From Archangium lipolyticum (GTDB lineage: Bacteria > Myxococcota > Myxococcia > Myxococcales > Myxococcaceae), in contig NZ_JANKBZ010000026.1 in NCBI RefSeq assembly GCF_024623785.1, positions 62,001 through 126,000 of the forward strand: a stretch of 64,000 nt of DNA, in the 5' to 3' direction. Numbering within the stretch: the first letter of the stretch is position 1; each line of letters starts with the position of its first letter. Below the pieces are notes generated by a model. It was not told the origin of the DNA, did not search any database, and saw only the letters and a list, made by a program, of their open reading frames with translations. Below, piece by piece: positions 1-8,088 of the stretch. A program made the translations under genes and the position numbers.

Positions 1-789
1 CACCTCCTCCAACACCGGGACGAGCACGCCGGCACGCACGTCGTCCGCCACGAGCACCGTGGGCAGGCGCACCAGGCCCAGCCCGGCACGGGCCGCCGCG
101 TGGCCGGCGCGCACGCTCGGCACCTGCAAACGGCCGTGCACCGGCACCGTGCGCGCGCCGCGTGGGCCCGCGAAGAACCACACCTCGTCCGTCCCCGGGT
201 CCGCGACCAGCACGCACTCGTGGTCCTCGAGGTCATCCGGGGTTCGGGGCGTTCCACGCCGGCTGAGATAGGCCGGGCTCGCGTAGTAGCCGGTACGCAC
301 GTGGCCCAGCCGACGCGCCACCAGAGAGGAGTCCGTCAGCGGCCCCGTACGCAGGGACAGGTCGTACTCCTCGGCCACGAGGTCCACGTGCGCCTGCGCC
401 AGTGACACCTCCACGCGCACCTGCGGATGGCGCAGGAGGAACTCCGCGATGACCGGCGCGAGGAGCTCGCCCAGCAGCGAGAACGTGGCCACTCGCAGTG
501 TTCCCCGGGGCGTGCCTCGTGATTCGCTCAACGCACGGTTCACCTCTCGTGCTTCGGCGACGAGCCGCGCACAGTGCGCGTGGTACTCGCGCCCTGATTC
601 GGTGAGCCGCACCCGCCGCGTGTTGCGCTCCAGCAGCCTCGTGCCCAGCCTCTCTTCCAGGGCCGACAGGCGCCGGCTCACCGTGGACTTGCGCAGTCCC
701 AGTCGTGTCGCCGCCGCGGTGATTCCTCCCGCGCTCACCACCTCGGCGAAGACGAGCATGTCATCGAGTAGTGGGGGCGTGGGGGACAT
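1..789 (-). CDS. LysR-family transcriptional regulator (3' end cut by window edge)
   Basis: The frame runs unbroken from an ATG at 789 to the left edge, giving 263 residues; about 30-40 C-terminal residues are missing. Residues 10-70 form the LysR winged helix-turn-helix (AAATRLGLRKSTVSRRLSAL, then LEERLGTRLLERNTRRVRLT). Residues 95 onward form the periplasmic-binding-protein-like effector domain (GTLRVATFSLLGE...). Such proteins bind DNA near a divergent or distant target and respond to a small ligand; nothing here shows the ligand. The 94 bases to the next gene hold repeat copy R1. The target is probably on the unseen left side or elsewhere. Family assignment is sure, specific role unknown. 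Confidence 0.9.
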   Translation of the reverse strand, partial: MSPTPPLLDDMLVFAEVVSAGGITAAATRLGLRKSTVSRRLSALEERLGTRLLERNTRRVRLTESGREYHAHCARLVAEAREVNRALSESRGTPRGTLRVATFSLLGELLAPVIAEFLLRHPQVRVEVSLAQAHVDLVAEEYDLSLRTGPLTDSSLVARRLGHVRTGYYASPAYLSRRGTPRTPDDLEDHECVLVADPGTDEVWFFAGPRGARTVPVHGRLQVPSVRAGHAAARAGLGLVRLPTVLVADDVRAGVLVPVLEEV

Positions 790-815
790 GGACGGGGAAC
801 CTATGGGTTCTGCTC

Positions 816-872
816 GGGTTCAACCTGGGAGGCGGATACCCTCACCCCGTCCCTCTCCCAGAGGGAGAGGGG
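816..872 (-). repeat. Palindromic intergenic repeat R1 (extended form)
   Basis: The core palindrome CCCTCTCCCAGAGGGAGAGGG lies at 851-871 with a CCCTCACCCC box beside it. A further GGGTTCAACCTGGGAGGC stretch at 816-833 is shared with copy R7 near 37.27 kb, so these two are long forms of about 57 bases. It lies 11 bases beyond the stop codon of the S41 protease gene, in the orientation stop, palindrome, GGGGTGAGGGT, as at five other sites in the window. No T-run follows the stem. Confidence 0.85.
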
Positions 873-883
873 AGATGGGGGAA

Positions 884-2236
884 TCAGCGGGTCTCGGTGC
901 TGGCCTTCGCTGGCGCGCGCGCTCCGCCGTTCACCACTCCGTTCAGGTACGTCAGCGCCATCTTCAACTGATGGTCCGCCAGCTTCGCCGCTACCTCCCA
1001 GTCCTTCATCTCGGGCAGCGACTTCGGCTTCGGCGTCCCCACGGGCTCGCTCACCACCGCCGGCTCCGCCTTGAAGTGCCTCTCCAGGTCCTTCTCCCTG
1101 GGCTGGTCCTTCTCCCCCTTCCCTCCCGGCTTTTCCGGCACCTGGTAGTCCGGGGTGATTCCCTTCTCCTGGATGCTCCGCCCCTTCGGCGTGTAGTAGC
1201 GCGCGATCGTCAGCTTCAGTCCCGAGCCGTCCTCCAGCTCGATCACCGTCTGCACGCTCCCCTTCCCGAACGTCTGTGTCCCCAGGATCGTCGCGCGCCC
1301 GTGGTCCTGCAGCGCCCCCGCCACGATCTCCGATGCCGACGCGCTCCCCGCGTTCACCAGCACCACCAGCGGGTAGTCCGGCTCCGTGTCCCGATCCTTG
1401 CTCCGCTCCTCGCTCCCCCCAGCCCCGTTGCGCCCCCGCGTGCTCACGATGGGCAGGTTCCCCGGCAGCCACAGGTCGCTCACCGCCACCGCCTGGTCCA
1501 GCAGCCCTCCCGGGTTGTTGCGCAGGTCCAACACCACCCCGCGCAACGGCTTGCCCCCATTCAGCCCTCGCAGCCGCTCCAGCTCCTTGCGCAGGTACTG
1601 CGCCGTGCGGTCCTGGAAGTTCTTCACCTTCAGGTGCGCGATGCCCCCGTGCAGCGCCCCCTCCACCGAGATGATGCGCACGTGGTCCCGGATGATGGCC
1701 AGCTCGCGCGGCGCGCTGAAGCCCTCGCGCATGATCGTCATCAGCACCCGCTTCCCCGCCGGACCCCTCATCCGCTGCAGCACATCCGCCAGGTCCATCC
1801 CCTGCGTGCTCTCGCCGTCGATGGCGACGATCTCATCCCCCGCCCGGATGCCCGCGCGCGCCGCTGGTGCGTCGTCGATGGGCGCCACCACCACGATGCC
1901 ATCCCCCTTGCGCGCCACGTCGATGCCCAGCCCTCCGAACTCGCCGGAGGTGTCGATCTTCATCTCCTTGAAGACCTCGGGCGGCATGTAGAGGGTGTGC
2001 GGATCCAACGTCTCCAGCATCCCCCGGATGGCCCCGTGCATCAGCTTCTTGCCGTCCACCGGCTCCACGTAGTTGTTCTCCACGTACGAGAGCACCCGGG
2101 CGAACACCTCGAGCTGCTCGTACGTGGTGGTATGGGAGGTGGCGGTGGAGGGCTCGCGTCCGTCGGCCCGCGCCGCGGGAGCCAGGAGCAGCAGGCCCGC
2201 GGCGAGCGCCGCGCGCCAGGAGTGCAGGGAGCGCAT
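884..2236 (-). CDS. S41-family C-terminal processing peptidase
   Basis: 450 residues from the ATG at 2236; a longer in-frame start at 2254 would place six residues before a good signal peptide and is less likely. Residues 1-24 are a signal peptide ending ARA. A PDZ domain covers about 95-170, with the GGLGIDV motif opening it, and the protease fold follows. The Ser/Lys dyad is visible: Ser300 in GSASASEI and Lys325 in FGKGSVQT, 25 residues apart as in CtpA/Tsp. These enzymes trim or degrade exported proteins from the C-terminus. The last 70 residues are charged and proline/lysine-rich. It acts in the periplasm. The substrate cannot be told. Confidence 0.93.
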   Translation of the reverse strand: MRSLHSWRAALAAGLLLLAPAARADGREPSTATSHTTTYEQLEVFARVLSYVENNYVEPVDGKKLMHGAIRGMLETLDPHTLYMPPEVFKEMKIDTSGEFGGLGIDVARKGDGIVVVAPIDDAPAARAGIRAGDEIVAIDGESTQGMDLADVLQRMRGPAGKRVLMTIMREGFSAPRELAIIRDHVRIISVEGALHGGIAHLKVKNFQDRTAQYLRKELERLRGLNGGKPLRGVVLDLRNNPGGLLDQAVAVSDLWLPGNLPIVSTRGRNGAGGSEERSKDRDTEPDYPLVVLVNAGSASASEIVAGALQDHGRATILGTQTFGKGSVQTVIELEDGSGLKLTIARYYTPKGRSIQEKGITPDYQVPEKPGGKGEKDQPREKDLERHFKAEPAVVSEPVGTPKPKSLPEMKDWEVAAKLADHQLKMALTYLNGVVNGGARAPAKASTETR

Positions 2237-2274
2237 GGTCCCCGACTCTAACACCCGGCCCGCTCCCGGGCCCT

Positions 2275-3189
2275 CTACAGCCCCGTGGCGTTGGCGAACT
2301 GGATCAGCTCCGACACCAGCTCGTCTGGCCGCTCCACCTGCGGGATGTGGCCGAAGCGCTCCACCACCCGGACCCTCGCGTGCGCCGGCAGGTGCGAGCG
2401 GAAGAAATCCAGGCTTTGGTGGGGCAGCAATTTCTCACTCCCACCCCATACGAACAGCACGGGCATGGGGAGCCCCTTGAGCACCTCGGGCTTGAGGTAC
2501 TCGCCCGTGGCCAGCGCGTCCGCGCTCAGGGCCCGCACCGCCGGTGTGGAGTAGATGCCGCGCAGCATGTCCGCGAACAGCATCATCACCCACGGTGGAC
2601 GGTGGAAGAGTCGTTTGGTGAGCGCACGCGACTGCTCGGCGGTGCGCACGTCCATGGACTCCAGCACCTCGCGGATGAGCTCGTGGCCCACGTCCGCGCC
2701 CGCCGGCGCCACCAGCCCCAGCGCGCACACCAGCTCCGGGTGCTCCGCCGCCAGCTGTACCGACATGGCCCCGCCCAGCGAGTTGCCCACCACGAACGAC
2801 GGCCCGCCCACCACCTTCCGGAGGTACTCCACCAGCATGCCGTACTGTCCGCGCACGCACGTGGGGCCCAGGCAGTACTCCGGCGAGAAGCCGTGCCCCG
2901 GCAGATCCACCGCCAGCACCCGCTCGAAGCGCTTCGCCAGTCCGAAGAAGACGCGCGCGAAGCCGTTGGCCGTCCCGCCCAGCCCGTGCACCAGGACGAT
3001 CGTCGGTCCCTTGCCGCTTCCCTTCAGCTCGTAGTGGTGGAGGCGCTGTCCGCCCACGTCCACCATCTCCGACCGCACCCCGCGCGCCACCAGCATGCGC
3101 CGGGTGACTTCCTGTAGTCCTGAAATGAGATCCACGGCCGGGAAACTAACCGCCCTCATGCCGCACCGCATCATCCAATGCTCGCCCAC
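2275..3189 (-). CDS. Alpha/beta hydrolase
   Basis: 304 residues from a GTG at 3189; ATGs at 3174 and 3159 are alternative starts and none has a strong ribosome site, so the first 10 residues are doubtful. The fold is clear: oxyanion HGLGGTANGF near residue 69, the DLPGHG strand turn near 95, nucleophile elbow GNSLGG with Ser137, and a C-terminal FGHIPQVERP carrying the catalytic His. The usual acid position reads WGGSEKLLP, so Glu may replace Asp. It resembles the esterase/lipase and haloperoxidase-like hydrolases. The gene ends 38 bases before the S41 protease start, so the two may be cotranscribed. Substrate unknown. Confidence 0.88.
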   Translation of the reverse strand: MGEHWMMRCGMRAVSFPAVDLISGLQEVTRRMLVARGVRSEMVDVGGQRLHHYELKGSGKGPTIVLVHGLGGTANGFARVFFGLAKRFERVLAVDLPGHGFSPEYCLGPTCVRGQYGMLVEYLRKVVGGPSFVVGNSLGGAMSVQLAAEHPELVCALGLVAPAGADVGHELIREVLESMDVRTAEQSRALTKRLFHRPPWVMMLFADMLRGIYSTPAVRALSADALATGEYLKPEVLKGLPMPVLFVWGGSEKLLPHQSLDFFRSHLPAHARVRVVERFGHIPQVERPDELVSELIQFANATGL

Positions 3190-3248
3190 CCGCCAGGGCG
3201 CCGGGTCCAGGACAGGTTCCCTGGCGGATCGTGAACGAAGGGAGCCCC

Positions 3249-4298
3249 CTACCCCGGCGAGCCCCCGAGCGGGATGCGCCGCCCCTCCGCGTCGCTGCGC
3301 AACGCCGCCTCGATGACCCGGATGACCTGGCCGGCGCTCTCCGCCGTGACCGGCACCGGCCCCTCACCGGCGATGGCCCGGGCCAGCTGACGGTAGAAGT
3401 GCCCGTAATCGCCCGGGAGGGTGGGCACGGCTCCCCCGCGACCCAGCCGGCCGTACCGCTCCGCCGGCTCCAGGCCCCAGCCGGCGAGGCCCGGCCGCAG
3501 CCCCGCCTTGAGCTGCTCCTCCTGCGGGTCGAGCCCGTACTTGCTCCAGGCGTCCGCCTCGCCCTGCAACACGAAGCGTGGCCAGGGATCGTGCACCACC
3601 GAGCCCGAGTGCAAGAGGACGCGCAGCTCGCCATAGCGCAGCACCAGGTGGAACCAGTCCGTGGCCCGCGCGCCCGAGCGCTGCCGGCCCAGGTCGGCGC
3701 TGATGGACTCGGGCAGACCGAACAGCTGCAGGGTTTGATCGATCAGATGGGCACCCAGGTCCCACAGCGTGCCACCGCCGGGGACGTCGTCCTCCTTCCA
3801 GCGCTGCTTCACCTGGGGCCGGAAGCGATCGAAGTGGCTCTCGAAGCTGAACAACCGGCCGAGGCGCCCCTGCTCCAGTAACTGGCGCACGGTCAGGAAG
3901 TCGCCATCCCAGCGCCGGTTGTGGAAGACGGTCAGACACAGGCCGCGCTCGCGGGCCAGCGCATCCAGGCGCCAGGCCTCGGCCGAATCCAGTGTGAAGG
4001 GCTTCTCCACGACCACGTGCTTGCCCGCCAGGAGTGCCCGCTCCGCCAGCGCCCCGTGCGTGTCGTTGGGCGAGGCGATGATGATCAGCTCCAGCGCCGG
4101 GTCCGCCAGCAGCTCGTCCTGGGAGAGCACGCGCACGCCGGGCCAGTCGCGAGTCACGTCCTGGGCTCGGCGGGAGGCGACGGCGGCCAGGGTGAAGGCG
4201 GGTTCCGCGGCGAGCAGTGGCGCGTGGAACTGCGCACCGGACAGGCCATAGCCGATCAGCCCCGCCCGGATGGGGGAACGAGTGGAAGTCGCGGTCAT
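3249..4298 (-). CDS. Gfo/Idh/MocA-family NAD(P)-dependent oxidoreductase
   Basis: 349 residues from the ATG at 4298; the frame is open further upstream but that part has no family match. The N-terminal Rossmann motif GLIGYGLSGAQFHAP is at residues 13-27, and the family's catalytic lysine is Lys99 in VVVEKPFTL. A C-terminal alpha/beta dimer domain follows from about residue 125 (FHNRRWDGDF, WDLGAHLIDQ). The motif wording is that of the YdgJ/YvaA branch, in which a scyllo-inositol dehydrogenase is known. Whether this protein acts on an inositol, sugar or other polyol is not shown. It stands alone, with repeats R2 and R3 upstream. Confidence 0.9.
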   Translation of the reverse strand: MTATSTRSPIRAGLIGYGLSGAQFHAPLLAAEPAFTLAAVASRRAQDVTRDWPGVRVLSQDELLADPALELIIIASPNDTHGALAERALLAGKHVVVEKPFTLDSAEAWRLDALARERGLCLTVFHNRRWDGDFLTVRQLLEQGRLGRLFSFESHFDRFRPQVKQRWKEDDVPGGGTLWDLGAHLIDQTLQLFGLPESISADLGRQRSGARATDWFHLVLRYGELRVLLHSGSVVHDPWPRFVLQGEADAWSKYGLDPQEEQLKAGLRPGLAGWGLEPAERYGRLGRGGAVPTLPGDYGHFYRQLARAIAGEGPVPVTAESAGQVIRVIEAALRSDAEGRRIPLGGSPG

Positions 4299-4357
4299 GA
4301 GCCTCGTTCTACTGGAGTGTTCACGAAATTCGTGGATGGAGTCGTGTTGCGCATGCA

Positions 4358-4392
4358 CCCTCTCCCTCTGGGAGAGGGCGGGGGGTGAGGGT
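4358..4392 (+). repeat. Palindromic intergenic repeat R2
   Basis: A perfect copy of the core palindrome at 4358-4378 is followed by CGGGGGGTGAGGGT. It is the only copy not placed after a stop codon in the common orientation: it lies upstream of the oxidoreductase start at 4298. It faces copy R3 about 75 bases away in inverted orientation, so the two could pair as a long cruciform or BIME-like unit. Confidence 0.8.
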
Positions 4393-4438
4393 CTTCACTC
4401 CTGTATTCCTCGCCCCGGATCATCTCGCGGCATCGAAA

Positions 4439-4474
4439 TACCCTCACCCTAGCCCTCTCCCAGAGGGAGAGGGG
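4439..4474 (-). repeat. Palindromic intergenic repeat R3
   Basis: The sequence TACCCTCACCCTAGCCCTCT continues into the palindrome at 4453-4473. It lies 48 bases past the stop codon of the EnvC-like gene in the same relative orientation as R1, R4, R5, R6 and R7, and forms an inverted pair with R2. Confidence 0.8.
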
Positions 4475-4522
4475 ACATCCACGGGCTCGCGGACCCTGGC
4501 CAGTGACTTCGTGGACCCTCCA

Positions 4523-5656
4523 CTAGCGCGCGGAGGAGAGCCAGGGGGCGGGATCCACTGCCTGTCCGGCCCGGCGGATCTCGAAATAGAGGTAGGCACC
4601 CTTGAGCGAGCCCGTATCCCCCACCTCGCCCACTACGTCACCCGAGGCCACCCGGGCGCCCACCTGCGGCACCACCGTGCCCAGGTGCGCCATCAGCGAG
4701 TGGTAGCCGCCGCCGTGGTCCAGGATGAGCAGGTTGCCATAGCCGCGCATCCACCCCGCGTAGGCCACGGTGCCCTCGGCCACCGCCTTCACGGGCGTGC
4801 CCGAGGCGGCGCGGATGTCCACGCCCTTCTGCACGGTGACGGTGTTGAAGCGCGGGTTCACCACCTTGCCGAAGCCCACCTCGATGGTGCCCGAGGTGGG
4901 GAATGGCAGCTTCCCCTTGAGCGCCCCGAAACCGGAGGCGGCCGGCCCCTCGTTCATCTCCTGGATGACCCGGGTCAGGTCCGCGTCCGCCAGCTCCAGC
5001 TCGCGCACCATGCGCCGCGCCAGCTCGGCCTCGCCCTTGATGGCGCCCACCACCTCCTCCAGCGCCTCCTGCTGCGCCCTCGCCAGCGTCGCCTGCTCCC
5101 GGAGGAAGCCCAGCCGCACGTCCAGCGAGCCCTGCAACCGGCGCAGCTCGGCCGCCGCCTGCCGCCGCAGCCGAGCCACCCGCTGCACCGTGCGCAGCAG
5201 CTTCAGGTCCTCCTCCAACGTCGCCCGCAGCGCGCGCGAGCGCCACACCATGGCGGAGAAGTCCTTCGCGCTCAGCAACACCTCCAGCGGCCGGCGCCGC
5301 ATCAGCCGGTACATCCCCCACAACCGGGGAGAGAGCCGGCGCATCTGCGCGCGCAGCATCTCCTGCGTCACCGCGTCCTCGTGCTCGGCCACGGCCAGCC
5401 GCCTGCGGAAGACGGCCACGTCCCGCTCCAGCGTCTTCACCCGCTGTGAGCTGGTGGCCGCCCGCTGCTCCACCATCTCCAACACGTCCAGCGCGGACAC
5501 CTTGCGGGACTCGATGAGCGCGAGCGCCGCCCGCTGCGTGGCCAGCCTCTCGCGCACCGCTCCCCGCTGGGACTCCTCGTCCGCCGTGGCCGCCTCGTCC
5601 TGCGCGAGGGCCGCCGCACCGCACAGCAGCAGCGAGAGGAGGATGAGCCGGCTCAT
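4523..5656 (-). CDS. envC: EnvC-like divisome protein with degenerate LytM (M23) domain
   Basis: 377 residues from an ATG at 5656 that overlaps the ftsX stop (ATGA). A signal peptide covers 1-18 (ends ALA). Residues 25-230 are predicted coiled coil, rich in Arg/Glu/Leu, and a LytM domain covers 250-375. Active M23 enzymes have H-x3-D and H-x-H zinc ligands; here the first His is Gln276 (VQKGVDI, Asp280 kept) and the last motif is Tyr355-Leu-Tyr357 (AYLYFEI). This is the state known from EnvC, which does not cut peptidoglycan but activates amidases under control of FtsEX. The overlap with ftsEX makes that role very likely here. The partner amidase is not in the window. Confidence 0.9.
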   Translation of the reverse strand: MSRLILLSLLLCGAAALAQDEAATADEESQRGAVRERLATQRAALALIESRKVSALDVLEMVEQRAATSSQRVKTLERDVAVFRRRLAVAEHEDAVTQEMLRAQMRRLSPRLWGMYRLMRRRPLEVLLSAKDFSAMVWRSRALRATLEEDLKLLRTVQRVARLRRQAAAELRRLQGSLDVRLGFLREQATLARAQQEALEEVVGAIKGEAELARRMVRELELADADLTRVIQEMNEGPAASGFGALKGKLPFPTSGTIEVGFGKVVNPRFNTVTVQKGVDIRAASGTPVKAVAEGTVAYAGWMRGYGNLLILDHGGGYHSLMAHLGTVVPQVGARVASGDVVGEVGDTGSLKGAYLYFEIRRAGQAVDPAPWLSSAR

Positions 5657-6555
5657 ACGCGAAGGAAGCGCCCCACCGCGATGAAGCTTCCACCCAGCCC
5701 CAGTCCACAGCCCGCCGCCAGCAGTTGCAGCGCCGTGCGCGGATCCAACAGCGCCACCATGCCGCCGGGCCCCACCAGGAAGGAGAAGAGCGAGGCCAGC
5801 CCCGGTCCCACCAGCCGCTCGAAGGTGAGCAGTCCCGCCAGCGCCACCGCGGCCCCGAGCAGCCCCTGCAACAGCCCCTCGATGAGGAAGGGCGCCTTGA
5901 CGAAGCGATCCGTCGCCCCCACCAGCTTCTGGATTTCGATCTCCCCGCGCCGCGCGTAGATGGCGAGCTGTAGCGTCGCGGACACGATGACCACCGTGGC
6001 CAGCAGCACCACCGCGAAGGCCACCCACCCGCCATAGCGCAGGGCCTTCGAGATGGCCGAGAGCCGCTCCACCGCCTCCTCGCCGTAGTCCACGCCGGTG
6101 ACTCCGGGCAGCGCGCGCAGCTCCTGCGCCAGCGCCTTCAGCGCGCCGGGGGTGCGCCGCTCCTGGGGAACCTCCAGCTCCAGCGAGGGCGGCAGCGGAT
6201 TCTCCGGCATCTGCGCCAGCGCCTCGCCCAGGTCGCCCAGTTCCCGGCTCAACCGCTCGAGCGCGGCCTGGGGCGGAACCAGCGTGGCCCGGCCTCCGCT
6301 GGAGGCCTCCATGCGCTCGCGCAGCACCGTGGCCCCCTCCTCGTCCAGCTCGGGGGACAGGTACACCGTCACCTGCACCTCTCCGCCCAGCGAGCCGATG
6401 AGCCCCTCCACCATCCGCCCCAGCGCCTGGGCCAGCCCCGCGGAGAAGAGGGCGATGGCGATGGTGATGACGGCGATGAAGTGGATGAAGGGCGCGTGCC
6501 GCAGGCCCGAGGCCGCCGAGCGCCAGAAGTAGGCCGCCTTCGCCAGCGCGCTCAT
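5653..6555 (-). CDS. ftsX: Cell division ABC transporter permease FtsX
   Basis: 300 residues. It has a short cytoplasmic start, a first membrane helix at about 25-45 (FIHFIAVITIAIALFSAGLA) and a large periplasmic domain at about 50-165. Three more helices follow (WVAFAVVLLATVVIVSATLQ, then two near the C-terminus), with the conserved EIEIQKLVGAT motif between helices 2 and 3. The start overlaps the ftsE stop by four bases and the stop overlaps the envC-like start by four, so translation is probably coupled. FtsX transmits FtsE ATPase cycles across the membrane to the periplasmic activator during septal cell-wall splitting. Confidence 0.95.
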   Translation of the reverse strand: MSALAKAAYFWRSAASGLRHAPFIHFIAVITIAIALFSAGLAQALGRMVEGLIGSLGGEVQVTVYLSPELDEEGATVLRERMEASSGGRATLVPPQAALERLSRELGDLGEALAQMPENPLPPSLELEVPQERRTPGALKALAQELRALPGVTGVDYGEEAVERLSAISKALRYGGWVAFAVVLLATVVIVSATLQLAIYARRGEIEIQKLVGATDRFVKAPFLIEGLLQGLLGAAVALAGLLTFERLVGPGLASLFSFLVGPGGMVALLDPRTALQLLAAGCGLGLGGSFIAVGRFLRV

Positions 6556-7262
6556 CCCGCCGCCATCCTCCGGGCGGCCTTCACGCCATCCTCGTCCGAC
6601 ACGATGAAGCCCCCTTCCAGCCGCAGCGTGCGCTTCTGGTAGCGGGTGATGAGGCTCGTGTCGTGGGTGGCCACCATCACCGTGGTGCCCCGCACGTTCA
6701 CGTCCATGAGCAGGTCCATGATCTCCAGCGTGAGCGCCGGGTCCAGGTTGCCGGTGGGCTCGTCGGCCAGGAGGATGGTGGGATCGTTGACGAGCGCCCG
6801 GGCGATGACCACGCGCTGCTGCTCACCACCGGAGAGCTTCAGCGGCATCGAGTCCGCCTTGTGCCGCAGGCCCACCAGCTTGAGCATCCGCTCCACGCGC
6901 TCGCGCGCCTGGGCCCGGGGCACGCCCAGCACGTCCAGGGCGAAGGCCACGTTGTCGGCCACCGTCCGGTGCGGCAGCAGCTTGAAGTCCTGGAACACCA
7001 CGCCGATGTTGCGCCGCAGGTAGGGGATGGCCGACTCGCGGATGCGCGCGATGTTGCGCCCGCCCACGAGCACCTGCCCCTTGGTGGCTTTCTCCGCGCA
7101 GAAGATGAGCTTCATGAGCGTCGTCTTCCCGGCGCCCGAGGGCCCCGTGAGGAAGACGAACTCGCCCTTCTGCACGTGGAGGTTGATGTCCGAGAGGACC
7201 GGCGGGTCCCCGGGATACGCCTTGTAGACGTGGAACATCTGGATCATCGGCGGGGCGATCAT
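6552..7262 (-). CDS. ftsE: Cell division ATP-binding protein FtsE
   Basis: 236 residues from the ATG at 7262; open codons continue to a GTG at 7298, but homologues start near [11 protein letters not shown]. Walker A GPSGAGKT is at 40-47, Q-loop in [17 protein letters not shown] signature LSGGEQQ at 143-149, Walker B ILLADEP at 163-169, and the His switch in VATHDTSL. All residues needed for ATP hydrolysis are present. With FtsX it forms the FtsEX complex at the septum. The upstream unknown gene ends 48 bases before this start on the same strand and may lie in the same operon. Confidence 0.95.
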   Translation of the reverse strand: MIAPPMIQMFHVYKAYPGDPPVLSDINLHVQKGEFVFLTGPSGAGKTTLMKLIFCAEKATKGQVLVGGRNIARIRESAIPYLRRNIGVVFQDFKLLPHRTVADNVAFALDVLGVPRAQARERVERMLKLVGLRHKADSMPLKLSGGEQQRVVIARALVNDPTILLADEPTGNLDPALTLEIMDLLMDVNVRGTTVMVATHDTSLITRYQKRTLRLEGGFIVSDEDGVKAARRMAAG

Positions 7263-7310
7263 GTCCCCCGGACTCACGGAGGGCAAACGCACGGCCACCG
7301 AAGTCCGGGA

Positions 7311-7874
7311 CTACTGGTTGTTGTCCTCGCCCGCCAGGTAGCTGAGGATGACCTCGTCCAGGCTCTTCTCGGAGATGAGATCCTCTCCGAAGAGCGTCTC
7401 CACGCCCACCTCGTTGATCTTCGGCGCGACCTTCAAGGCGCGCGCGGCGGCGATCTCCGGGGGGACGTAGGCGGCGGGAGGCACGGCGGGAGCGGCGGGC
7501 TTGCTGACCGGCGGAACCTGGCCCGGCTGCAGCCGGGTGGCGGCGGCGTCCTCGGCCGAGCCGAGCTGGCCCGGCTGGTAGTGGCGAACCCCCGTCGTGT
7601 CGAAGCCGTCGTACACGCCGTTGATGAGGTTGCGCAGCATCTCCTTGTGCTGCTCCTCCATCAACTCGCGCACGACCTCGGCGAGGTTCTCCGCATTGAG
7701 GATGTCGGCGTACGACGTCTTCTTCGACGCGAGGATGTTACCGCCCACGAACAGATGGGTGATGATGTGGGGGTTGTTGACGCCCGAGTCCTCGGTCTGG
7801 ACGTGGTAGACCTTCCCCTTGTACTTGATGTTGTGGTTGAAGCCTGTGACGGCTTTTTCGAAGGTTTTCGCCAT
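7311..7874 (-). CDS. Conserved protein of unknown function
   Basis: 187 residues from the ATG at 7874 (MAKTFEKAVTGFNHNIKYKG). The N-terminal 60 residues carry a distinctive block, YHVQTEDSG followed by NPHIITHLFVGG and ILASKKTSYADI, that I believe recurs in deltaproteobacterial proteins of unknown role. Residues 75-100 are a charged amphipathic segment, 105-150 are proline/alanine-rich, and the C-terminus is acidic (FGEDLISEKSLDEVILSYL). No signal peptide or membrane helix is seen, so it should be cytoplasmic. It is read just ahead of ftsE with a 48-base gap. I do not recognise a function. Confidence 0.75.
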   Translation of the reverse strand: MAKTFEKAVTGFNHNIKYKGKVYHVQTEDSGVNNPHIITHLFVGGNILASKKTSYADILNAENLAEVVRELMEEQHKEMLRNLINGVYDGFDTTGVRHYQPGQLGSAEDAAATRLQPGQVPPVSKPAAPAVPPAAYVPPEIAAARALKVAPKINEVGVETLFGEDLISEKSLDEVILSYLAGEDNNQ

Positions 7875-8088
7875 GCCCGAGTGGGCGGAACCGTACCAGC
7901 GGGGGATGGGCGAGACAAGGAACGCGTCAGCCGGACGTGACTGAATGCCTGCTGGCCTCCCAGCTGGAAGGCCGGACACCTGCACAGTCCACCAGACGAC
8001 TTCGTCGAAAATCCCACTGCGGGTACACTGCGCGCGCCACCGGGGGGAAGGCAGCCGCCGGAGCCAACAACCGCGACGGGAAACGACG
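7875..8088. promoter_or_regulatory. Divergent intergenic region before carF
   Basis: These 214 bases separate the start of the unknown gene (7874, minus) from carF (8089, plus), so promoters for both should be here. I see no strong -35/-10 pair or sigma-54 site. A weak ribosome site (GACGGGAAACG) precedes the carF ATG. Confidence 0.4.

Noticed and set aside
851-871. Repeat palindromes as intrinsic terminators
   Set aside because: The stems are good, but no T-run follows in either direction at any copy. They are listed as repeats, with 3'-end function left open.
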